A DNA stretch of 64,000 nucleotides, from positions 1-64,000 of the forward strand of contig DXDM01000022.1 in NCBI GenBank assembly GCA_019115485.1. Direction: 5' to 3'. The notes beneath the pieces were generated by a model. The model was not told the DNA's origin. It ran no database searches and saw nothing but the letters and a program-made list of their open reading frames with translations. The translations under genes and the position numbers were made by a program. This stretch comes from Candidatus Barnesiella excrementavium. GTDB taxonomy: Bacteria > Bacteroidota > Bacteroidia > Bacteroidales > Barnesiellaceae. Below are positions 8,896 through 21,256 of the stretch, one piece after another (within the stretch, counting starts at the first letter, position 1; every line of letters starts with the position of its first letter).

Positions 8896-10467
8896 ATGAA
8901 ATCGATAGACTCTAATTGGCTTTATACCGTAGCTTCTGTGGCCGCAGTGGGCAGTCTGGTCTCTTGTCAGCAGAGCAAGGAACCTCAGCGTCCCAATATT
9001 ATTTACATTATGACCGACGACCACACGGCTCAGATGATGAGCTGCTATGATACCCGTTACATCGAGACTCCTAATCTCGACCGAATTGCTCGCGACGGTG
9101 TGCGATTTACTAATAGTTTTGTGACCAATTCGTTGAGCGGTCCCAGTCGGGCTTGTATGTTCACGGGTAAGTTCAGCCATAAAAACGGTTTTACCGACAA
9201 TACTACCTGCAAGTTCGACGGTTCGCAGCAGACCATGCCCAAGCTCCTGCAACAGGCCGGTTATCAAACAGCCATCGTGGGGAAATGGCACCTCGAAACA
9301 TTGCCTACGGGATTCGATTTCTGGGAGATTCTGCCGGGGCAGGGCGACTACTACAACCCCGATTTCATTACACAGAACAACGATACGGTGCGCAAGCATG
9401 GTTATATAACCAACATCATCACCGACGAGAGTCTCGATTGGTTGCAAAACAAGCGCGACAAGAACAAACCATTCTGTCTTTTTATCCACCACAAGGCCAT
9501 ACACCGCAACTGGATGGCCGATACCTGCGACCTGGCTCTGTATGAGGATAAGGAGTTTCCGTATCCCGAGACCTTCAACGATACTTACGAAGGCCGTTTG
9601 GCGGCTGCCGCTCAGGAGATGAGCATTGCCAAGGACATGGACCTGATTTACGATTTGAAGATGTTGCGTCCCGACAAAGAGAGCCGTTTGAAATCGATGT
9701 ACGAACAGTTCTACGGTCGCATGGACTCGGCGCAGAAGGCTGCCTGGGACCGTTTCTACGACCCCATCATCGAGCAGTTCTACAAGGAGAATCCGCAAGG
9801 CGAGGATCTGGTTCACTGGAAATATCAGCGCTACATGCGCGACTATGCCAAGACGGTAAAATCGCTTGATGACAACGTGGGCCGGGTGCTCGATTATCTC
9901 GAAAAAGAGGGGCTGCTCGACAACACGCTCGTGGTCTATACCTCGGATCAGGGCTTCTATATGGGCGAACACGGGTGGTTCGACAAGCGCTTCATGTATG
10001 AAGAGTCGATGCACACGCCGCTCATCATGCACTTGCCCAAGGGGTTCGACAAGCGGGGCGACATTCCCCAGATGGTGCAGAATATCGATTATGCGCCTAC
10101 CTTCCTCGAACTGGCCGGAGTTACCGTGCCTGACGATATTCAAGGTGAGTCGCTGGTTCCGCTGTTGCGGGGCGAGTCGCCTGTCGACTGGCGTACTTCG
10201 ATGTACTATCACTTCTATGAGTTCCCGGCCGAGCACATGGTGAAACGGCATTACGGTGTACGCACCGACCGCTATAAGCTTATTCACTTCTATAATGATA
10301 TTGACGTGTGGGAACTCTATGACTTGCAGAACGACCCCTACGAGATGCATAACATCTACGGTCAGGAGGGTACCGAGGAGATAACCCGCGAATTGAAGAA
10401 AGAGCTGAAACGGTTGCAGATTCAATACGATGATCCTATTTTGAACGATTTTCCCATTAACGAATAA
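8896..10467 (+). CDS. Type I sulfatase (S1 family), Ser-type; resembles GlcNAc-6-O-sulfatases
   Basis: RPNIIYIMTDDHTAQMMSCY; sulfatase signature S-G-P-S-R-A-C-M-F-T-G with Ser at the formylglycine position; lipoprotein-like N-terminus (SLVSC). Confidence 0.92.
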   Translation: MKSIDSNWLYTVASVAAVGSLVSCQQSKEPQRPNIIYIMTDDHTAQMMSCYDTRYIETPNLDRIARDGVRFTNSFVTNSLSGPSRACMFTGKFSHKNGFTDNTTCKFDGSQQTMPKLLQQAGYQTAIVGKWHLETLPTGFDFWEILPGQGDYYNPDFITQNNDTVRKHGYITNIITDESLDWLQNKRDKNKPFCLFIHHKAIHRNWMADTCDLALYEDKEFPYPETFNDTYEGRLAAAAQEMSIAKDMDLIYDLKMLRPDKESRLKSMYEQFYGRMDSAQKAAWDRFYDPIIEQFYKENPQGEDLVHWKYQRYMRDYAKTVKSLDDNVGRVLDYLEKEGLLDNTLVVYTSDQGFYMGEHGWFDKRFMYEESMHTPLIMHLPKGFDKRGDIPQMVQNIDYAPTFLELAGVTVPDDIQGESLVPLLRGESPVDWRTSMYYHFYEFPAEHMVKRHYGVRTDRYKLIHFYNDIDVWELYDLQNDPYEMHNIYGQEGTEEITRELKKELKRLQIQYDDPILNDFPINE

Positions 10468-10481
10468 GCAAGGATCGAAGT

Positions 10482-12797
10482 ATGAAGAAGAGGAATATAG
10501 GAATAGTATGTGCTCTGTGTTTGTGCCTCTCGGTTTGGGCGAGTAAACCGGCCGACAGGCCGGTTCTGCCGGTAATACCGGCTCCCATGGAGTATTCTGT
10601 GGATAGCGGATATTTTTATTTCACGCCTGCCACGACCATCGGGGTGGAGAATGAGTCGCAGTTGCAGTTGGCCTCGCGCTTTGTGTCCCTGTTGGGGCGC
10701 ACGGCCGGGTTTTTGCCCGGGGTAGAGGTGGGCGCTCCTGCGGCCGATATTCAGTTCAAAACCGTTGCATCGATGGACGATGAGGCTTACCGCTTGTCGG
10801 TGACGACCGGGCATGTTACGATAGAGGCATCGGGCGATGCCGGATTTTTCTATGCGTTGCAGACCCTGCGTCAACTGCTCCCGCCGGCCATCGAAGGGGG
10901 TGAATCCATTGCCCGGAATCTCTGCCGGGTACCGGCGATGACGGTCAACGATGCTCCCCGGTTCGGATACCGGGGCCTTATGCTCGACGTGTCGCGCTAT
11001 TTTATCCCCAAGGCTGATGTGCTGAAAATGATAGAGGTAGCTTCGATGCTGAAAATCAATAAACTGCATCTGCATTTGGTCGACGACAACGGGTGGCGGA
11101 TTGAGATTAAGAAATATCCCCGGCTCACCCAGGTAGGAGCCTGGCGGGTGAAGCGCGACGAACCCTTTCCCAACCGGCGTAATCAGGAGCCGGGCGAGGA
11201 GGCTACCGAAGGCGGATACTATACCCAGAACGATATTCGGGAGATTGTGCGCTATGCCGCTGAACGGCAAATCGAGGTGATTCCCGAGATTGAGATGCCG
11301 GCACACACCAACTCGTCGTTGGCAGCCTATCCGCAACTGGCCTGTCCCGTGGAGGATCGCTTTATCGGGGTCTTGCCGGGTATCGGTGGAAAGAACTCCG
11401 AGATTGTCTATTGTGCCGGGAACGACAGCGTGTTTACCTTCCTCGAAGATGTCATCGACGAGGTGGTCGAGCTTTTCCCTTCGAAATACATTCACCTGGG
11501 AGGCGATGAGGCCTCGAAGGTAAACTGGGCTCGTTGTCCCAAATGCCAGGCACGAATGAAGGCCGAGCACATCGAGCACATCGAAGAGTTGCAAAGCTAC
11601 TTCATGACTCGCATGAGCAATTATGTGCGCAGCAAGGGCAAAGAGGTGATGGGGTGGGACGAACTCACCAACAGTACCCTGCCCGAGGGTGCCATTATCT
11701 ACGGCTGGCAAGGTATGGGCAAGGCCGCTCTCAAAGCGGCCGAACAGGGGCATCGATTCGTCATGACTCCGGCTCGGATACTTTACCTCATTCGTTATCA
11801 GGGACCGCAGTGGTTCGAGCCGGTTACCTATTTCGGGAACAATACGTTGAAAGATGTCTACCTCTATGAGCCGGTGCAGAAGGATTGGAAACCGGCCTAT
11901 GAGTCGTTGCTCATGGGGGTACAGGCCTCGATGTGGACCGAATTTTGCAACTCGGCTGCTGACGTGGAGTATCAGCTCTTCCCCCGGTTGCTGGCTTTGG
12001 CCGATGTGGCGTGGGCTCAAAAGGGAACGAAAGACTGGCCGGAATTCCTCGTTCGGTTGGACAAGGTGTTGCCCCATGTCGAGACGTTGGGTATGACCTG
12101 TGCCCGTTCGATGTACAACATCGACCACAAGGTTACCCCCGAGAAGAAACGTCTGCGGGTGATGCTCTCGTGCATCAGACCCGATGTGGAGATACGTTAT
12201 ACCTGTGACGGTACCGAGCCTACGGCTGCTTCTCCTCGCTATGACGACGCGTTTACGGTTGATGCCTCTACTTGTGTCAAGGCCGCAACCTTTGCCCAAG
12301 GGGTGAAGATGGGGCAGACCTTGACTCTCGACATGTCGTGGAACCTGGCTACGGGCAAGCAGGTGATTGCTTCCAACGAGAACAGCTATGTACTCACCAA
12401 CGGTGTGCGGGGCAGCTTGCGTCACACCGATTCCGAATGGGTGGGCTGGTACGACCAGGACGCATCGTTTGTGCTCGACCTGGGTAAGAAGATGCCGGTG
12501 AGCGAGGTGAGCCTCGGTTGTATCACCAATTCGGGTATGGCGGTTCACAAGCCGGCTGTCATACGGCTGTCGGTCTCGAACGACAAGAAGAACTACCGTC
12601 AGGTGGGCGAGCTTGTCTACACCCCCGAAGAGATATTTGCCAATCGCACGGCTGTCGAAGATGCTCTGTTTGACAACCTCGATGTGAAGACCCGTTATTT
12701 GCGGTTCGACATGAAGAGTCCGGGAGTATGCCCGGCAGGCGATGTCCGCGAAGGGCAGAAGATTTGGATCTACTTCGACGAAGTGATTGTGAAATAG
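10482..12797 (+). CDS. GH20 beta-N-acetylhexosaminidase with C-terminal F5/8-like beta-sandwich
   Basis: GH20b N-terminal domain, HLHLVDDNGWRIEIKKYP, catalytic HLGGDEASKVNW motif, chitobiase-like C-terminal segment. Confidence 0.95.
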   Translation: MKKRNIGIVCALCLCLSVWASKPADRPVLPVIPAPMEYSVDSGYFYFTPATTIGVENESQLQLASRFVSLLGRTAGFLPGVEVGAPAADIQFKTVASMDDEAYRLSVTTGHVTIEASGDAGFFYALQTLRQLLPPAIEGGESIARNLCRVPAMTVNDAPRFGYRGLMLDVSRYFIPKADVLKMIEVASMLKINKLHLHLVDDNGWRIEIKKYPRLTQVGAWRVKRDEPFPNRRNQEPGEEATEGGYYTQNDIREIVRYAAERQIEVIPEIEMPAHTNSSLAAYPQLACPVEDRFIGVLPGIGGKNSEIVYCAGNDSVFTFLEDVIDEVVELFPSKYIHLGGDEASKVNWARCPKCQARMKAEHIEHIEELQSYFMTRMSNYVRSKGKEVMGWDELTNSTLPEGAIIYGWQGMGKAALKAAEQGHRFVMTPARILYLIRYQGPQWFEPVTYFGNNTLKDVYLYEPVQKDWKPAYESLLMGVQASMWTEFCNSAADVEYQLFPRLLALADVAWAQKGTKDWPEFLVRLDKVLPHVETLGMTCARSMYNIDHKVTPEKKRLRVMLSCIRPDVEIRYTCDGTEPTAASPRYDDAFTVDASTCVKAATFAQGVKMGQTLTLDMSWNLATGKQVIASNENSYVLTNGVRGSLRHTDSEWVGWYDQDASFVLDLGKKMPVSEVSLGCITNSGMAVHKPAVIRLSVSNDKKNYRQVGELVYTPEEIFANRTAVEDALFDNLDVKTRYLRFDMKSPGVCPAGDVREGQKIWIYFDEVIVK

Positions 12798-12837
12798 CTT
12801 CCCACTCCCGATATTCGTCGGCGGGTATCGGGGGAAG
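12798..12837 (+). terminator. Intergenic hairpin between GH20 and the second sulfatase
   Basis: CTTCCCACTCCCGATA ... TATCGGGGGAAG inverted repeat followed by an AT-rich stretch. Confidence 0.45.
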
Positions 12838-12896
12838 TATAAATTTTTATGGAATGAAATTGTGTATCTTTCCTTGAAGAGAGATGCAACTGATAT

Positions 12897-14468
12897 ATGA
12901 ATAACATGAAGAAAGAGATAAAATCGATACCGTTTATTGTTCCGTTGATTACCTTGCCGTTGCCCTTCTCGGCAGAGGCTGCCGAGCGGGAGGCCGCCGA
13001 GTCGGCTACCCCCAATGTCATCTTCATTTATGCCGACGATATCGGGTATGGCGATTGGAGTTGTAACGGAGCCAGAACCATCAGTACTCCTCATGTGGAA
13101 CAACTGGCTGCCGAGGGGGTGCGGTTTACCAATGCCCACAGTGCGGCGGCAACGAGTACCCCGGCCCGTTATGCCATGCTCACCGGCGAGTATGCCTGGC
13201 GTCGGCTGGGTACGGGCATTGCCGACGGTGATGCCGGTATGATTATACGCCCCGACCGCTATACGCTGGCCGATATGTTTCGTGAGGCCGGTTATGTGAC
13301 CGGAGCCATCGGCAAGTGGCATTTGGGGCTGGGCGATAAAAAAGGGACCCAAGACTGGAACGGGCTCATTTCACCCAATCTGTCGGATATCGGATTCGAC
13401 TACTCCTACATCATGGCGGCCACGGGCGACCGGGTGCCTTGCGTCTTTGTCGAGAATGGTCGGGTGGTGAACCTCGACCCTAACGACCCTATCTATGTCA
13501 GTTATCAGAAGAATTTCCCCGGTGAGCCTACGGGCAAGAACAACCCCGAGTTGCTCACCATGCTCCCTTCGCACGGGCATAATCAGAGTATCGTGAACGG
13601 TATTTCGCGCATCGGTTTCATGAAGGGCGGCAAGTCGGCCCTGTGGAAGGACGACCAGATTGCCGACGAGTTGACCGGCAAGGCCGTCGACTTTATCGAA
13701 CAGCATAAGGACCACCCCTTCTTCCTCTATTTTGCCACGCAAGATGCCCATGTGCCCCGGGTACCCAATGCCCGTTTTGCAGGCAAGTCGGGTATGGGGC
13801 CGCGAGGTGATGTGCTGTTGCAGTTCGATTGGAGTGTGGGCGAGGTGTTGGCTACACTGAAACGGTTGGGGCTCGACCGGAACACCATTGTGATTCTTTC
13901 GAGCGACAACGGGCCGGTGGTCGACGACGGATATCAGGACCAGGCGGTTGAGTTGCTGGGCAACCACAAGCCGGGCGGACCTTTCCGCGGCGGGAAGTAC
14001 AGCTCGTACGAGGCTGGTACGCGGGTGCCGTGTATTCTTCGTTGGGCGGGACATGTGGAGCCCGCGGTCTCCGACGCGCTGGTCTGCCAGCTCGACTGGT
14101 TCTCTTCGCTGGCTTCGTTGCTGGGCGTGGAGATGCCTGCCGGAGCTGCTCCCGACAGTGAGAACTACTTGAATGCCTGGCTGGGTAAAGACCCTCAGGG
14201 ACGACCCGCTCTGGTGGAGCAGAATGCACAGAATAACCTGTCGATTATTACGGCCGACTGGAAATATATCGAACCGGGCAAGGGGAGTCCCTACAACCGC
14301 AATGTGGGTATCGAGACCGGTAACAGCCCCGACCCTCAATTGTACGATATGCACAACGACCTCGGTGAGAAGAACAACGTGGTCGACCGTTACCCGGCGG
14401 TTGTCGAGGAGCTGTCCCGACAGTTGAATGCCATCAAGGACGGTCGGGTAGGGCTCCCGTTAGAGTGA
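12897..14468 (+). CDS. Type I sulfatase (S1 family), Ser-type; possible galactose sulfatase
   Basis: PNVIFIYADDIGYGDWSCNG; signature S-T-P-A-R-Y-A-M-L-T-G; start could be 12906. Substrate is inferred from locus context. Confidence 0.9.
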   Translation: MNNMKKEIKSIPFIVPLITLPLPFSAEAAEREAAESATPNVIFIYADDIGYGDWSCNGARTISTPHVEQLAAEGVRFTNAHSAAATSTPARYAMLTGEYAWRRLGTGIADGDAGMIIRPDRYTLADMFREAGYVTGAIGKWHLGLGDKKGTQDWNGLISPNLSDIGFDYSYIMAATGDRVPCVFVENGRVVNLDPNDPIYVSYQKNFPGEPTGKNNPELLTMLPSHGHNQSIVNGISRIGFMKGGKSALWKDDQIADELTGKAVDFIEQHKDHPFFLYFATQDAHVPRVPNARFAGKSGMGPRGDVLLQFDWSVGEVLATLKRLGLDRNTIVILSSDNGPVVDDGYQDQAVELLGNHKPGGPFRGGKYSSYEAGTRVPCILRWAGHVEPAVSDALVCQLDWFSSLASLLGVEMPAGAAPDSENYLNAWLGKDPQGRPALVEQNAQNNLSIITADWKYIEPGKGSPYNRNVGIETGNSPDPQLYDMHNDLGEKNNVVDRYPAVVEELSRQLNAIKDGRVGLPLE

Positions 14469-14489
14469 TGTGAAAAAATAAATTTTTAA

Positions 14490-17603
<3,114 letters not shown>

Positions 17604-17641
17604 GAACCAGATACATGAGTGGCGCAGAGCCACGCATCACA

Positions 17642-17680
17642 CCGCCCCGGGAGAGAGAGGTCTCCCGGGGCGGCTCTTTT
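17642..17680 (+). terminator. Intrinsic terminator after the GH2 gene
   Basis: CCGCCCCGGGAGA-gagagg-TCTCCCGGGGCGG followed by CTCTTTT. Confidence 0.85.
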
Positions 17681-17825
17681 CAAAGGGGTGGTGTGGAAAG
17701 GATAGGGCAGGATAGGGGATATCATTTGGTTGTAGACGTAAAAACAGGAAGGTTGGTAAATCTTTTATAAGTAGCGAGTTACCTGAAAAACGATAATTTT
17801 TTTGACGAAAAAAAACGAAATATGC

Positions 17826-17856
17826 TTGTGTGGTTGAAAAAAACGACTTATCTTTG
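17826..17856 (+). promoter_or_regulatory. Promoter for tRNA-Ala
   Basis: TTG (17826-17828) - N20 - TATCTTTG (17849-17856), Bacteroidetes sigma-ABfr consensus. Confidence 0.7.
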
Positions 17857-17874
17857 CAGCGCAAATCAGCAGAA

Positions 17875-17948
17875 GGGGTATTAGCTCATCTGGCTAGAGC
17901 GCGACACTGGCAGTGTCGAGGTGAGCGGTTCGAGTCCGCTATACTCCA
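17875..17948 (+). tRNA. tRNA-Ala (anticodon GGC)
   Basis: Cloverleaf: GGGGTAT/ATACTCC acceptor with G3-U70, CGACA-CTGGCAG-TGTCG anticodon arm, AGCGG-TTCGAGT-CCGCT T arm; CCA not encoded. Confidence 0.93.
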
Positions 17949-17972
17949 CATTCCAATATCATTTGAGTTTAT

Positions 17973-18010
17973 AAAAAAGAGTTTCTTCCATGTGGAGAAA
18001 CTCTTTTTTA
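17973..18010 (+). terminator. Terminator after tRNA-Ala
   Basis: AAAAAAGAGTTTCT...AGAAACTCTTTTTT hairpin with U-tract. Confidence 0.8.
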
Positions 18011-18046
18011 TTTATCGGTTCAGTGGGTATTAGGGGGGGGAGGTGT

Positions 18047-18090
18047 GAAAAACAGAAGCGGCAAGAACTTCAAGTTCTTGCCGCTTCTGT
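18047..18090 (-). terminator. Terminator of the minus-strand tRNA-Asp/tRNA-His unit
   Basis: 19-bp perfect inverted repeat ACAGAAGCGGCAAGAACTT-c-AAGTTCTTGCCGCTTCTGT (18052-18090), followed on the minus strand by TTTTT. Confidence 0.85.
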
Positions 18091-18167
18091 GGGGTGCTAG
18101 ATGGGACTCGAACCCACGACCCTCGGAACCACAATCCGATGCTCTAACCAACTGAGCTACAGGCACC
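18090..18167 (-). tRNA. tRNA-His (anticodon GTG), CCA encoded
   Basis: GGTGCCTGTAGCTCAGTTGGTTAGAGCATCGGATTGTGGTTCCGAGGGTCGTGGGTTCGAGTCCCATCTAGCACCCCA; anticodon loop TTGTGGT; G-1 and C73 present. Acceptor stem contains two mismatches. Confidence 0.88.
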
Positions 18168-18205
18168 ATGTTCTGTTTTCAACAACCGAGTTTCCTCGTT
18201 TTTAC

Positions 18206-18282
18206 TGGCGGTGCGGACGGGACTCGAACCCGCGACCCCATGCGTGACAGGCATGTATTCTAACCAGCTGAACTACCGCACC
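18206..18282 (-). tRNA. tRNA-Asp (anticodon GTC), CCA encoded
   Basis: GGTGCGG/CCGCACC acceptor, CATGC-CTGTCAC-GCATG anticodon arm, GCGGG-TTCGAGT-CCCGT T arm, G73-CCA. Confidence 0.94.
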
Positions 18283-18300
18283 AGTTTGGTTTTGCGACGG

Positions 18301-18331
18301 CAAAGATAGGTCATTTTTTATTCCTGTACAA
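18301..18331 (-). promoter_or_regulatory. Promoter for the tRNA-Asp/tRNA-His unit
   Basis: Minus strand TTG (18329-18331) - N20 - TATCTTTG (18301-18308). Confidence 0.7.
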
Positions 18332-18490
18332 CAAGTTTGGCAAGAAATTTTTCAAAAAATCATCTTCGATTTTTTATCCTGCACATAGCCAAATACTTAC
18401 CTGTATAAACTTTTCCCGCTCTTTGGGTGTGGTCGTGTAGAATAGTTGTTCCTCAGACCGGTTGGTCTTGTCTTTGGCGTAAAGGGAGAG

Positions 18491-18537
18491 AAAACAAGTT
18501 GCCCGGATATGCTCGACAAGCACACCCGGGCAACTGC
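18491..18537 (-). terminator. Terminator of the downstream T9SS protein gene
   Basis: CAGTTGCCCGG ... CCGGGCAACTTG inverted repeat followed by TTTTC on the minus strand. Confidence 0.65.
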
Positions 18538-18589
18538 TGGATTGGTCAACGTGGAGGGAAATGTGTATTAGTTCTGTCCGGTTCGCGGT

Positions 18590-20875
18590 TTAGCGTACAA
18601 TAACCTTGTGGGTTGTGCTGGTACCCGCTGTGGTTACTTGTAGCAGGTAGATACCGCGAGCCAGTTCGGTCGTCTCTATCGATCCGTTTTCAGCGTTATA
18701 TTGACCGAGGTACAGGCCCGAAGCCGAATAGAGCGAGATTTGTTGCAACCCTTCGGCCGATACGTGTATGCGGTGGTTCGATTGGGTAATCGATACGGTC
18801 TGCACGTCGGCTCCGTCGATACCCGATTGATCTTTGACGAGCACCGACAGGGGAATGTATTTGTCGGCGGCACCGCGGGAGGCGAGTTTCACATAGGCTT
18901 CGTGTACCCCCGTGTTGTTGCTGTTGAAGGTCACGGTAAATGAGCCTCCTTCGGCGGGGAGCGATTGGGTCGAGAGTTTGAATTTGCTGGGGTTGGCTCC
19001 ACCGAGCGACAACTTGATGGTCTCGCTAAGGTTCTTGCCGGTAATCGTGATTTTACCGCTTGTCTGGTCTTTGCTCGGCGAGGCTATCATCGTCACTTGT
19101 GTTGAGTCGCTCTTTATTTCGGGCAGGTCGGTACGGCCCCAACCGATGTCGTCGAGGTAGTAGGTCACGGCATTTTCATTACCCCACAAGCCGGTATATT
19201 TGAAGGCCATGAAGAAAACGTCCGGGATATCCTGTCCTTCCAGATTTACGTGAATCTCGTTCCATTCGCCGTTCTGGTCGGGAGTGTCGGGGATACCTAC
19301 CTCGATGGGTTGGAAGTAGATGGGTTCGCCGGGTATGGTATCGATGTAGTAAAGTTCCAGCTTTGTGGGGCAGTTCTCGAAGAAATTCTCGGCCATCACC
19401 CGGAAGGTAAAGGTCTTACCCTCGGTTTTATAACTTAGAGGAGGTGTGACGAGCCACATCTCGACAGATTCCTGACTTGAAACCTGGCTCATGTAACCGG
19501 TAGCTTTGGCCATCTTTTCTCCATCGAGTTCATAGCCCCACCAGGGACGTTCTCCCTGGGGCGTTACGCTTTGCCAACCCTCGACTTGAAGGGTTTTGTT
19601 TTTAACCGCTCCGTCGAAAGTCTCGAACAGTTGGGCGCGCGGGTTGCTCATGTCCCAGTTGAATACGCGGTTCAGCGGCTCTTCTACCGGGGTGTCACCC
19701 TCGGTGGCCGTGCCGTTGAGGTCGACCACGACCTCCTGACCTTCGAGGGTGGTAAAGTGAATTTTCGAGTGGTATTCACCAGCAGCCTTGGGGGCAAAGG
19801 TAACGGTGACTGCGTTGGAGATATTCTTGACGAACAGGGTGTTTTTGATTGTGAAAGCTGCACCCTCAATATGCTCGACCGAGGCTCGTATGTCGTCGAT
19901 GCAGTTCTGGCTCGACAGGGTAATCTTTTGGGTACTGGTCTCATCGGCTTTTGCCGTGAAGGCCGGAACGGTGGCCGGTGTGACCGTTATCGTGGGAGGA
20001 TTGTCCGGGTCGATGCAATAGCCTTTCAGCGGGAAGGTTTGCGAGAGTTTATAATGTCCGGCACACTCGACGGTTACGGTTGCCGTGTGACGTCCGATAA
20101 CGGTAGGTGCATAGGTGAATACCACCTCTTGCGTTGGCTCGGTGGTCGATGTCACCGAGGCGCTGAAATATTGGGCATCTTTGCCTGTGATGGTGATGGT
20201 CACCGGCTGGTCAAGGTTGGCTTGCGTGAGGGTGACGGTGGGGTAGTCGACCGATTGGTTGAGGAGTCCCCGTAACTCGGTAAAGGAGGTGGGCGATACC
20301 GTCAAGGTGGGTTCGGTGGGAACAACGGGGTCGGTACCCTCGACCTTCTGGAAACTGAAATCGTCGAACAGTACAGAGGCATTCTTGGCCACCATTACGT
20401 TGAAGTAAAAGCGGGTAGCCCCTTCGGGGAAGGTAGTCTCGACACTCTTTTCGGTCCAGGTGTCGGCGGTGAAGAAGTCGGTTTTCAGCTTGTCGCTGTC
20501 GTGTTTGAGCTCGCCGTCGCGCGGAGACTCCCAATAGCAGTTCAGCTTAACGTCGTTGCCGCTTTGCGAGGTCAGCACTTTGTATTTGATACGCAGGCGG
20601 TAGGTTGCTCCCGCCTCGAAGTTGCCGGTAATCTCTTGGCTCAAATAGCTTTCGTTTCGCGTGGCTTTGGTGACTTTCAGAGCCTGTTCACCCTCGACCT
20701 TGTCGGTAGTTTCGACAGCCAGGGTAATTCCTGTGGCACTCCATTCGTCGAAGGTGGTTCCAAAGAGGATGTTGGAAGAGGAGTCTTCGAATCCCGGATT
20801 GAACAACATTTCGTCGGCCGCCAAAGCACTGGTTGCCAGCAGCCAGAGGGGGAGGAGCAGTAATAATTTTTTCAT
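18590..20875 (-). CDS. T9SS-exported surface protein: CBM4_9-like N-terminal module, Ig-like repeats, choice-of-anchor-J-like domain, Por sorting domain
   Basis: Signal peptide MKKLLLLLPLWLLATSALAADE; NPGFEDSSSN...; C-terminus ISLYSASGLYLGQYNAENGSIETTELARGIYLLQVTTAGTSTTHKVIVR. Confidence 0.8.
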   Translation of the reverse strand: MKKLLLLLPLWLLATSALAADEMLFNPGFEDSSSNILFGTTFDEWSATGITLAVETTDKVEGEQALKVTKATRNESYLSQEITGNFEAGATYRLRIKYKVLTSQSGNDVKLNCYWESPRDGELKHDSDKLKTDFFTADTWTEKSVETTFPEGATRFYFNVMVAKNASVLFDDFSFQKVEGTDPVVPTEPTLTVSPTSFTELRGLLNQSVDYPTVTLTQANLDQPVTITITGKDAQYFSASVTSTTEPTQEVVFTYAPTVIGRHTATVTVECAGHYKLSQTFPLKGYCIDPDNPPTITVTPATVPAFTAKADETSTQKITLSSQNCIDDIRASVEHIEGAAFTIKNTLFVKNISNAVTVTFAPKAAGEYHSKIHFTTLEGQEVVVDLNGTATEGDTPVEEPLNRVFNWDMSNPRAQLFETFDGAVKNKTLQVEGWQSVTPQGERPWWGYELDGEKMAKATGYMSQVSSQESVEMWLVTPPLSYKTEGKTFTFRVMAENFFENCPTKLELYYIDTIPGEPIYFQPIEVGIPDTPDQNGEWNEIHVNLEGQDIPDVFFMAFKYTGLWGNENAVTYYLDDIGWGRTDLPEIKSDSTQVTMIASPSKDQTSGKITITGKNLSETIKLSLGGANPSKFKLSTQSLPAEGGSFTVTFNSNNTGVHEAYVKLASRGAADKYIPLSVLVKDQSGIDGADVQTVSITQSNHRIHVSAEGLQQISLYSASGLYLGQYNAENGSIETTELARGIYLLQVTTAGTSTTHKVIVR

Positions 20876-20955
20876 AAAAAATGGGTGTTAAAGGTATAGA
20901 AGAGCCTGATGTCTCGGGTTCCTCCATACGGTTAAAAAATAGAATATAGATGGTT

Positions 20956-21036
20956 TTATTTGGCGATGTGTGCGTGGGGCAGGACTTCGGTTTTTACGGA
21001 GCTGATATCCCCTTGGGTGGTGTAGATTTTTTGCAT
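20956..21036 (-). CDS. Possible 26-aa small ORF (MQKIYTTQGDISSVKTEVLPHAHIAK)
   Basis: ATG and stop read directly; lies between the T9SS gene and the AraC gene; no other support. Confidence 0.2.
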   Translation of the reverse strand: MQKIYTTQGDISSVKTEVLPHAHIAK

Positions 21037-21256
21037 AAAAAGTGAGTTATACGATTAACTATTAACTATATTTTTCTCTTGGAGGGATAAATATAAAATG
21101 CACTTTTGCGAAAAACCGCAAAAGCGATATGACTTTTATTGTTTTTTAACGTATAAAATAGTTTAAAAATATTGAATTTTTAGTATGTGAAAAGAGGTGA
21201 ATTTGCTTTGTTAATCGGGTATTTAGTGGGGTAACAAATTGTTTTTCCTTCGGTTG

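Noticed and set aside
10422-13352. 976-aa minus-strand ORF
   Set aside because: Antisense shadow of the GH20 and sulfatase genes; composition typical of reverse-frame translation in codon-biased DNA; no domain recognised.
17875-18282. Integrated element at the tRNA cluster
   Set aside because: No integrase, att-like duplication or mobility gene visible in the window.
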